Source: Bacteriovoracaceae bacterium
GTDB taxonomy: Bacteria; Bdellovibrionota; Bacteriovoracia; Bacteriovoracales; Bacteriovoracaceae
NCBI GenBank assembly: GCA_947442115.1
Contig: CANEVK010000188.1
Location: 1-5,591, forward strand
Length of the DNA stretch: 5,591 nt
Direction of reading: 5' to 3'
Below, one piece after another: positions 1 to 5,180 of the stretch; position 1 is the stretch's first letter; each line of letters starts with the position of its first letter. The notes under the pieces are model-generated. The model did no database searches, was not told where the DNA came from, and saw only the letters and a list, made by a program, of their open reading frames with translations. Position numbers and translations under genes: made by a program.

Positions 1-308
1 CCTAACATATTGGAAGAGATACGTACTTCGGTCACAATATCTTTAAGATGAATCTTTGTTTCTGAATTGATTCCAGAAATTTCATTGTAAGGCATCACCA
101 TACAATGAGAGCCTTGAATCGCAACAACTTCTCCTAATGAACGCTCACCATTTTCAGCAATAAATTCGACATTACTCCCAAGCACGGCACGTGGAACTGC
201 TGCCTCGTAAACCATCCCTCGAGAGGAAACGATTTTACCTATTTTTTCGTAAGGAATTTTATTCTCTATATGACGGAGGATCTGAGTAAGATTAAGATTC
301 TCACTCAT
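1..308 (-). CDS. fliI: Flagellar export ATPase FliI, N-terminal part (cut by window edge)
   Basis: FliI is the F1-beta-like cytoplasmic ATPase of the flagellar type III export apparatus. It works with FliH to deliver substrates to the export gate. Only the first 102 codons are visible and the frame is open to the window edge, so the Walker motifs lie outside. The visible part fits the family's N-terminal beta-barrel domain: a short helical leader (residues 1-22, the region that binds FliH in characterised FliI proteins), then GKIVSSRGMVYEA (24-36), SLGEVVAIQG (57-66) and MVMPYNEISGI (70-80). It ends at SSNML (98-102) just before the expected LGR. The start ATG overlaps the end of fliH as ATGAGTGA. 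The only Shine-Dalgarno-like sequence is a weak CAGG inside fliH, so fliI is probably translated by coupling to fliH. Identity rests on the N-terminal fold signature plus gene order. Confidence 0.92.
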   Translation of the reverse strand, partial: MSENLNLTQILRHIENKIPYEKIGKIVSSRGMVYEAAVPRAVLGSNVEFIAENGERSLGEVVAIQGSHCMVMPYNEISGINSETKIHLKDIVTEVRISSNML

Positions 309-1104
309 GCTTTAAAACCTGCTCAAAGATTTTATCGATGTTTTGGAAAACCCCTTCCATCGATCCATCAATTAAGCCGTTCTCAGACTCTAAGATGATA
401 CCGGGATGATTTATCTCAGGGACGATCTCAATCCGGACATTAGACAGCTGACCAAGTTTTGACTCTACCATCTGAACAACATCAGGCATTTGATTAAAAT
501 TTTCTCTTCCCACTTTAATAATAAGATTTTTTCTGACATTTAATTCTAAGAGAAGTTTTTCTAAAAGAGTCGTCAAATATGTTTTTTCATCTATTTCTTT
601 AAGAATAATCCATTTCGTAAAGCGCTTGACGAATTCATAGATATCATGACGATTATGATCAACGAGATGAGTAAATTGCGAATTGAGTGATGTTATCGTC
701 TCAGAAAAATCGTCAATTTTTTGGGTTAATTGATGTTGAAATTCTGCCAGAGCTTCTGCTTTTCCTTCTTCACGCCCTCTTTCTAGACCCTCTTTAACAG
801 CATCCTCGTAGGCGGTCTGCAATCTTATTTCAACCTCATGCTGGACTCTCGTTTCAAAATCAGATTGCTCCTGCTGAGAAAGTCCTCTCGATTCACGAAC
901 AACACCATCTATTTTAAATTGATTTTTTTTCTCGTAGGTACGCTCTTTTCTAAGTGCATCCTGAGATATTTTTTCTTTTTTAAAAACTTCTCCATTTAAC
1001 TCATTAAAGTTAAAGGATTTGAAGTCAGAATGATTATTGACTGAAGACCCCTGAAGGTCAGCAAATTCAAAACTCTTAATCTCAGATTCACGATATTTCT
1101 GCAT
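301..1104 (-). CDS. fliH: Flagellar assembly protein FliH (stator/regulator of the FliI ATPase)
   Basis: FliH is the cytoplasmic partner of FliI. It dimerises, restrains or positions the ATPase and anchors it to the C ring (FliN) and to FlhA. At 267 residues it is slightly longer than the enterobacterial protein (about 235). Residues 1-75 are polar and probably disordered. They carry two copies of an aromatic motif, KSFEFADLQG (10-19) and KSFNFNELNG (29-38). A charged helix follows, with the glycine-repeat signature of the family: A98, A102, G106, G110, G114 and A118, each four residues apart. The C-terminal domain (about 150-267) ends with GIILESENGLIDGSMEG (235-251), matching the usual G-x-x-x-E-x-x-x-G-x-I-D pattern. 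The ATG follows fliG by 15 nt in the same reading frame. An A8 run covers codons 59-61. The family call is based on the glycine repeat, the C-terminal motif and synteny, since FliH sequences diverge widely. Confidence 0.93.
   Translation of the reverse strand: MQKYRESEIKSFEFADLQGSSVNNHSDFKSFNFNELNGEVFKKEKISQDALRKERTYEKKNQFKIDGVVRESRGLSQQEQSDFETRVQHEVEIRLQTAYEDAVKEGLERGREEGKAEALAEFQHQLTQKIDDFSETITSLNSQFTHLVDHNRHDIYEFVKRFTKWIILKEIDEKTYLTTLLEKLLLELNVRKNLIIKVGRENFNQMPDVVQMVESKLGQLSNVRIEIVPEINHPGIILESENGLIDGSMEGVFQNIDKIFEQVLKHE
923..930 (-). repeat. A8 homopolymer in fliH codons 59-61
   Basis: Eight consecutive A residues on the coding strand (GAG AAA AAA AAT) form the longest homopolymer I noticed in the window. 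One base gained gives a stop after residue 63; one base lost gives a stop after residue 64. Runs of this length can cause polymerase slippage in AT-rich genomes. Confidence 0.6.
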
Positions 1105-1115
1105 TGATCAATCCA

Positions 1116-1121
1116 TCCTTT
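1116..1121 (-). promoter_or_regulatory. Shine-Dalgarno of fliH, fused to the fliG stop codon
   Basis: Reading on the minus strand, the fliG stop TAA runs straight into AGGA (TAAAGGATGG), 11 nt before the fliH ATG. A second GGA lies 7 nt before it. Overlap of stop codon and ribosome site suggests that ribosomes finishing fliG restart on fliH. Confidence 0.6.
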
Positions 1122-2157
1122 AGACGAAAGCGTCGCCTTCGCCACCTCTAGAGATAAGCGCTTTACCTTTAGCTTCAAGATCTTTAAGCTGCTGAACAAT
1201 CTCCTGCTGCGCCTTCTCGACGTCGGAAACCTTCGTCGGTCCCATGGCATCGAGATCTTCTTTAAGAAGTGTCGCTGCACGGTTGGACATATTCTTGAAG
1301 AGTTTTGAGCGAACTTCATCCGGTGCTGTTTTAAGAGCAGTGCAAAGTTTGGTATTATCAACAACTTTAAGAAGCTCCTGAATACCTCGATCATCCACAA
1401 AAATCATATCTTCGAAGACGAACATTAATTTACGGATTTCTTCTGCAAGTTCAGGATCTTTCTCCTCAACTCTCGCCATAATATTTTTCTCAGAATTTTT
1501 ATCCATCAAGTTCAACATGTCTGCAATCGGTTCAACACCACCAAGCTGTTGTGTATCAATTGAACCAAGTGTTGAAAGTTCTGTTTTAAGAACATCATCA
1601 AGCTGAGCAATAAGCTCAGGAGAGACGAAATCAAGATTGGCCACACGAAGAACAACTTCGGCCTGAAGTCCTTCAGGCAGCTTCTTTAAAACATCTACTT
1701 TTTTCTCCACCGGCAAGTGAGCACAAATAAGTGCAATTGTTTGAGGATGCTCATTAATAAGAAAGTTCGCAAGAGTTCTTGTATCAACAAGTTCAAGTGA
1801 TTCAAGAGTATTATTACTGCCAACATCAATAATTTGACCGAGTAACTGTTTCGCACGATCCTCACCAAGAGTTCCAAGGATAAATTCCCTTCCCTTATTT
1901 TCTGAGAAGAGTAAATCTGCATCTTCATTTATCGCGGAGTAAAATTCTTCAAGTACTTTTTTAACCATCCAAATAGGAGATTTTGAGATAGTCGACATGG
2001 TATTAATCATGCGTTTTACATCATTATCTTTCATGTGCTTGAAGATAACTTTTGTCGTCGTTGGCCCCAGTGCAGACAATAAGATAGCTGCTTTCTCTTG
2101 ACCAGAAAGCAAGGCATACTGAACATCTGGTTCTAAACTTTTTTTCTCCTCGGCCAC
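1120..2157 (-). CDS. fliG: Flagellar motor switch protein FliG
   Basis: FliG is the C-ring protein beneath the MS ring. It binds FliF through its N-terminal domain and FliM through the middle domain, and its C-terminal domain meets the stator MotA to produce torque. The length of 345 aa is near the usual 330-340. Visible landmarks are LSGQEKAAILLSALG (17-31), the FliM-contact motif EHPQTIA (136-142), the Gly-Gly linker LGGVEP (205-210), MFVF (245-248) and DDRGIQELL (255-263). Residues matching the E. coli torque positions K264, R281, D288, D289 and R297 are K276, R293, E300, D301 and K309, all offset by 12, so charge is kept at every one. The start is GTG at 2155-2157, chosen because AAGGAG lies 7 nt upstream and the nearest upstream ATG is followed two codons later by a stop. 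Codons 4-7 contain an A7 run. The gene lies 32 nt after fliF. Confidence 0.97.
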   Translation of the reverse strand: MAEEKKSLEPDVQYALLSGQEKAAILLSALGPTTTKVIFKHMKDNDVKRMINTMSTISKSPIWMVKKVLEEFYSAINEDADLLFSENKGREFILGTLGEDRAKQLLGQIIDVGSNNTLESLELVDTRTLANFLINEHPQTIALICAHLPVEKKVDVLKKLPEGLQAEVVLRVANLDFVSPELIAQLDDVLKTELSTLGSIDTQQLGGVEPIADMLNLMDKNSEKNIMARVEEKDPELAEEIRKLMFVFEDMIFVDDRGIQELLKVVDNTKLCTALKTAPDEVRSKLFKNMSNRAATLLKEDLDAMGPTKVSDVEKAQQEIVQQLKDLEAKGKALISRGGEGDAFV

Positions 2158-2164
2158 GAACTTA

Positions 2165-2170
2165 CTCCTT
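2165..2170 (-). promoter_or_regulatory. Shine-Dalgarno AAGGAG that fixes the GTG start of fliG
   Basis: AAGGAG stands 7 nt before GTG on the minus strand. The only nearby upstream ATG reads ATG TTT TAA and its stop overlaps this site, so it cannot start fliG. The strong site offsets the weaker GTG initiation codon. Confidence 0.85.
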
Positions 2171-2189
2171 AAAACATCTTATATTTAAA

Positions 2190-3878
2190 TTAAGCTATTT
2201 CTTTTTGTCCGTCAGCAGAATGAATCATTTCATGCACGACTTGCGCGGCTTTTGCAGGATTTGCCTCTACAAGTGAAATGATTTTCTCTTTTAGCATATT
2301 ACCCTCAATCTTTTCAGGATTGAGTTTGTCTTCAATCGAAGGCAAAACATCTTCTAGGCCAGGGAGACGCTGATTGGCCTGAATTTTTTCCAATTCCTCA
2401 ATCGTCTTTGGAAGAAAATCTTCGATCGATTCAACTGAGTTTTCTGTAAGCCACTGGATGAATGGACGCACAACCATAAAGAAGAAAAGAGAGATAATGG
2501 CACCAATCATGAGATACTTAGTGATATTCTTCATGAGTTCACGATTCTCACGTGCTCTCATGATAGCTTCCATTTCTGCAAGATCTTCTTTAGCAAACTC
2601 CATGTTTTTTATAACAAGCTTATCACCACGAGTTGTGTTGATTCCAAGTGAGCTGGAAACAATCTGTTGGAAGTTTTGCAACTCTTCTTCTGTCCATGCC
2701 TGATATTTTGTTACAGGAATACCTTCCTCGTTAACCATTGGTGTTCCATCTTTGGCAAGGACTGGAACCTTTTTACCATCAACCATCACCGCCACTGACA
2801 TATTAGATATTTCAGCTGTTGGCTTTTTTGATTTTGTCACTACAGTTGGAACCGCCATGTTTTTAGTGACAAGTGATTTATCGACATCATTTCTTGTTTC
2901 AGGAATTCCAGGTTGCGGAGTTTCACCAGGAAGATTTGATCTTGCTCCTGGTATACCTTGAGGAGATGGTCTTACCCCAACCATTTTTTGCTCATTTCTA
3001 ACTTCGCAGACGACTGCTGAATTTTCTCCATCATAAGTTGTCTGAGTTTCTATTTTCTCAGTAAAATCCATTTTAAGAGCAACTTTAGCAATAACTTTTC
3101 CTTCACCGATCACTCGCGAAAGTATTTCTTCAACTTTCTTTTCGTATTGAGAATTAAGCTTTGTTTCAAGTGCAATTCTATTTGCTGTTTCTGTCGACAT
3201 CTGATCGCCATCGTTTTCAGACAGCTTCTTACCTCTGGAATCAATGACCACAACATTATGAGATCTCATTCCATCAACAGAAGAACTTACAAGTGACTGC
3301 ATCCCTTTAATCTCATCCGAAGTCATTGTTACACCACGCTCAACATCTAACACGACGGAAGCACTTGGTGGCTTTCTTTCCGAGACAAACGGTGAAGATT
3401 CAGGTATCGAAAGGTGAATTCGGGCACGAGTAACACCCTTAATATGCATGATTGTTTTTACTAACTCACCTTCTAGAGCACGCTGCTTATTTATTTTTTG
3501 AACAAATGAAGTTGTACCAAATGATTGTTTATCAAAGACTTCATACCCAACAGTGCCGGTAAAGTTGACACCTTTTTTCGCAATTTCAAGACGCCATACT
3601 TCAACCATGTCCTCTGGAACAAGTATGGTCTTTCCGTCGTCACGCACTTGGTATCCAATCTTTCCTTCTTCAAGCATTCGAGCAATGACTGCTGAATCTT
3701 CTTTCGTAAGATCAGTATAAAGAACTTTGTAGTCCGTTTTACCTGCCCAAATGATGATTCCGGCCATCAAAGCGATGATGAGACCAGCAATCCCGATAAG
3801 TCCAAGTCTTCTAGTCATATCGAGTGACTTAAAGAAATCAACGAAGTTTTGAATTGTTTGACTAACGAAGTTATTCAA
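2190..3878 (-). CDS. fliF: Flagellar MS-ring protein FliF
   Basis: FliF builds the MS ring in the inner membrane, the base on which the C ring, export gate and rod assemble. The 562 residues match the family (about 550-560). Order of parts: a short cytoplasmic N-terminus; transmembrane helix 1 at about 25-45; ring-building motif 1 at about 50-105; motif 2 at about 115-220, with VKTIMHIKGVTRARIHLSIP at 140-159; motif 3 at about 225-440. Motif 3 is interrupted by the usual Pro/Gly-rich loop (G308-I-P-G-A-R-S-N to G324-I-P-E). Transmembrane helix 2 is at about 454-474, followed by an 85-residue cytoplasmic tail. The tail ends in NPAKAAQVVHEMIHSAD (540-556), the FliG-binding segment. The start is TTG at 3876-3878: AGGAGG lies 6 nt upstream and no ATG exists between it and the upstream in-frame stop. 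There is a single cysteine (C291). The gene follows fliE by 38 nt. Confidence 0.97.
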   Translation of the reverse strand: MNNFVSQTIQNFVDFFKSLDMTRRLGLIGIAGLIIALMAGIIIWAGKTDYKVLYTDLTKEDSAVIARMLEEGKIGYQVRDDGKTILVPEDMVEVWRLEIAKKGVNFTGTVGYEVFDKQSFGTTSFVQKINKQRALEGELVKTIMHIKGVTRARIHLSIPESSPFVSERKPPSASVVLDVERGVTMTSDEIKGMQSLVSSSVDGMRSHNVVVIDSRGKKLSENDGDQMSTETANRIALETKLNSQYEKKVEEILSRVIGEGKVIAKVALKMDFTEKIETQTTYDGENSAVVCEVRNEQKMVGVRPSPQGIPGARSNLPGETPQPGIPETRNDVDKSLVTKNMAVPTVVTKSKKPTAEISNMSVAVMVDGKKVPVLAKDGTPMVNEEGIPVTKYQAWTEEELQNFQQIVSSSLGINTTRGDKLVIKNMEFAKEDLAEMEAIMRARENRELMKNITKYLMIGAIISLFFFMVVRPFIQWLTENSVESIEDFLPKTIEELEKIQANQRLPGLEDVLPSIEDKLNPEKIEGNMLKEKIISLVEANPAKAAQVVHEMIHSADGQKEIA

Positions 3879-3880
3879 CT

Positions 3881-3895
3881 GAATCCTCCTGATTC
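3881..3895 (-). promoter_or_regulatory. Shine-Dalgarno of fliF inside a small inverted repeat
   Basis: On the minus strand the sequence is GAATC-AGGAG-GATTC. The AGGAGG ribosome site (3885-3890) lies 6 nt before the TTG start and decides that start. The flanking 5-nt arms are perfectly complementary, so the site could sit in the loop of a short, weak hairpin (two G-C and three A-T pairs). The ribosome site is well supported; a role for the hairpin is only inference. Confidence 0.7.
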
Positions 3896-3916
3896 TCGCT
3901 TATCTAATCATCCTAA

Positions 3917-4279
3917 CTAGATTTGCATTTTCATAATTTCACGGTAAGCATCAATAACTTTTGTTCTTACCTGATTCATTGTTCTAAAAGCTATATCCGC
4001 TTTCTCAACAGCGAGAAGCGTTTCATGTAAATTTTGACTTTCTCCACTCGCAAGCTTTTCCATCGCAACATTCGCTTCTTGTTGAAGAGAGTTCACTTTG
4101 CCTATGGAGTCTTGAAGAAATTCTCCAAAAGTTTTTGTCTCACCAGTTTCACCAACAGAGGGGGCGCCCTCAATATTAAATTTATTATTTGAAAAATCAT
4201 TATCAACTGATCGGCTCCAGCCTCGAGCATCAGCATTTCCAAGAGATTTTTGAAAACTAGTAATGTCTTTAATCGCCAT
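3917..4279 (-). CDS. fliE: Flagellar hook-basal body junction protein FliE
   Basis: FliE is a small rod-type protein exported early. It joins the MS ring and export gate to the proximal rod (FlgB). At 120 residues it is a little longer than the enterobacterial protein (about 104). The extra length is in a polar Gly/Asn/Ser-rich N-terminal segment (about 14-48). The conserved part is the helical C-terminus: TFGEFLQDSIGKVNSLQQEA (50-69), then ETLLAVEKADIAFRTMNQVR (86-105) and the closing KVIDAYREIMKMQI (107-120), which is the clearest family signature. There is no cleavable signal peptide, as expected for a type III export substrate. The ATG follows the flgC stop by 10 nt, with AAGGA 7 nt upstream. 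The TAG stop is followed by a 38-nt gap before fliF, the longest gap in the window. Confidence 0.95.
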   Translation of the reverse strand: MAIKDITSFQKSLGNADARGWSRSVDNDFSNNKFNIEGAPSVGETGETKTFGEFLQDSIGKVNSLQQEANVAMEKLASGESQNLHETLLAVEKADIAFRTMNQVRTKVIDAYREIMKMQI

Positions 4280-4286
4280 AAACTAT

Positions 4287-4291
4287 TCCTT
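4287..4291 (-). promoter_or_regulatory. Shine-Dalgarno of fliE, overlapping the flgC stop codon
   Basis: The flgC stop and the ribosome site share bases: TAAGGAATAGTTTATG on the minus strand, with AAGGA 7 nt before ATG. This fits termination-reinitiation coupling between flgC and fliE. Confidence 0.65.
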
Positions 4292-4730
4292 AGTTACCAC
4301 GGCCTATTTCAAGCGTTTTCATCGCCATCTGCTTTGTCGTATTTATCGCAGTGACATTTGATTCATAGGCCCTTTGGGCCTCAATCATATTGGCCATTTC
4401 AACCATGGGATTAATATCCGGCATGGCCACATACCCTTCTGAATTGGCATCAGGATGAGTTGGATCATGCTTATAGACAACCTTGTCTGAGTGAACAACC
4501 TCAGTGGCATGAACAGTTTGAGCATTCTCGGCCAGCTCGCCTTCAAGAATTTCTGAAAAAGTTTCTCTTTCAGGCTCTGAACCAAAAACAACCTCTTTAC
4601 GACGATAAGGACCACCTTCAGCAGTCCTGGTTGTCTGGGCATTGGCAATATTAGAAGAATGGGCTTCCATTCTTTTTCTTTGAGCTGCCAAACCGCTTGA
4701 GCTAATTCTAAGACTTGAGAGTAAATCCAT
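4290..4730 (-). CDS. flgC: Flagellar proximal rod protein FlgC
   Basis: FlgC is a proximal rod subunit exported by the flagellar type III system and placed above FliE and FlgB in the periplasm. It has 146 residues (134 in enterobacteria). The N-terminal rod motif is intact: LRISSSGLAAQRKRMEAHSS (7-26), NIANAQTT (27-34) and GGPYRRKEVVF (39-49). The C-terminal half carries YKHDPTHPDANSEGYVAMPD (86-105), with the Y-D-P-x-H-P-D-A pattern typical of FlgC, then INPMVEMANMIEAQRAYESN (106-125) and the terminal LEIGRGN. The N- and C-terminal heptad-like segments are the ones that form the coiled coil of axial proteins. The ATG lies 12 nt after flgB in the same reading frame, separated by two in-frame TAA codons. 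AAGGGA sits 7 nt upstream. Confidence 0.97.
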   Translation of the reverse strand: MDLLSSLRISSSGLAAQRKRMEAHSSNIANAQTTRTAEGGPYRRKEVVFGSEPERETFSEILEGELAENAQTVHATEVVHSDKVVYKHDPTHPDANSEGYVAMPDINPMVEMANMIEAQRAYESNVTAINTTKQMAMKTLEIGRGN

Positions 4731-4737
4731 CTTTTAT

Positions 4738-4743
4738 TCCCTT
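4738..4743 (-). promoter_or_regulatory. Shine-Dalgarno of flgC, fused to the flgB stop codon
   Basis: Minus strand TAAAGGGAATAAAAGATG: the flgB stop TAA merges into AAGGGA, 7 nt before the flgC ATG. A second in-frame TAA lies between them, preventing readthrough into flgC. Confidence 0.65.
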
Positions 4744-5150
4744 TATTTCTCAGAATTGATGGCGTACTTCATCATACCCATCTTTTTATTAACTAGTTGA
4801 ACCAAGGCATCGTACATGAGTTTATTCTCTGCCATGCGGGCCATCTCGGCTTCCACATCAACAGTGTTTCCATTTTCAGAAACGACACCATTTGGATCAT
4901 CATAAATTTCAGGCTCTAAATTATTGAAGCCACCATTTCCCACATTGTGATGACGTCCATCAGTCACATTCATTTGCATTTTCCCATCAACGTCGAGGGC
5001 CCTTGCCAGAGCTTCCTCAAAATCCATCTTTTTCGCCTTAAAACCAGGCGTATTCGCATTCGCTACGTTGGAGGTAATGAGCTCTTGTCGCATCTCTCGA
5101 AAATTGAGAGCTGTTGTCAGGGCCTTGAGTGTTTTGTCATTCACATCCAT
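4743..5150 (-). CDS. flgB: Flagellar proximal rod protein FlgB
   Basis: FlgB is the innermost proximal rod subunit, exported by the flagellar type III system and stacked directly on FliE. The chosen ATG start at 5148-5150 gives 135 residues, close to the enterobacterial 138. GAGG lies 9 nt upstream, and the protein then begins MDVNDKTLKALTTALNFREM, as expected for the family. An in-frame TTG five codons earlier would add five residues, but it is part of the TTGAGG ribosome site and has no Shine-Dalgarno of its own. Motifs: SNVANANTPGFKAKKMDF (27-44), with the A-N-x-x-T-P-G rod signature; a variable centre containing GRHHNVG (65-71); and the C-terminal NTVDVEAEMARMAENKLMYD (95-114) helix. The gene begins 30 nt after the regulator's stop, with no room for a promoter, so it is probably cotranscribed with it. 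Confidence 0.96.
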   Translation of the reverse strand: MDVNDKTLKALTTALNFREMRQELITSNVANANTPGFKAKKMDFEEALARALDVDGKMQMNVTDGRHHNVGNGGFNNLEPEIYDDPNGVVSENGNTVDVEAEMARMAENKLMYDALVQLVNKKMGMMKYAINSEK

Positions 5151-5159
5151 GTGAAATTG

Positions 5160-5163
5160 CCTC
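5160..5163 (-). promoter_or_regulatory. Ribosome site GAGG that fixes the ATG start of flgB
   Basis: GAGG on the minus strand, 9 nt before ATG 5148-5150. It overlaps the alternative in-frame TTG (5163-5165), which makes that codon an unlikely start. Confidence 0.65.
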
Positions 5164-5180
5164 AATAATTTAAAATCTTA

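Noticed and set aside
185..200. Plus-strand GGCACG...CTGC resembling a sigma-54 promoter
   Set aside because: The spacing between the GG and GC elements is one base too long, it points antisense into fliI and fliH, and there is no gene on that strand to serve.
996..1400. Open frame of 134 codons on the minus strand in another frame, across the fliG-fliH junction
   Set aside because: It lies inside two well-supported genes, has no ribosome site that I can see, and its translation is a low-complexity mix of Leu, Ser, Arg and Lys without family motifs. It is an alternate-frame shadow.
1695..1928. Open frame of 77 codons on the minus strand inside fliG
   Set aside because: Shadow of the conserved FliG middle domain, including EHPQTIA; composition is hydrophobic by frame effect only.
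2458..2703. Open frame of 81 codons on the plus strand, antisense to fliF
   Set aside because: Entirely opposite conserved fliF codons (transmembrane helix 2 and the end of ring-building motif 3); no supporting motif or context.
3899..3916. Mini reading frame ATG ATT AGA TAA in the fliE-fliF gap as a leader peptide
   Set aside because: Three codons with the only AGG directly touching the ATG, too close to work as a ribosome site.
5151..5165. Longer FlgB starting at the in-frame TTG 5163-5165
   Set aside because: The TTG forms part of TTGAGG, which is the ribosome site for the ATG at 5148-5150, and nothing like a Shine-Dalgarno precedes the TTG.
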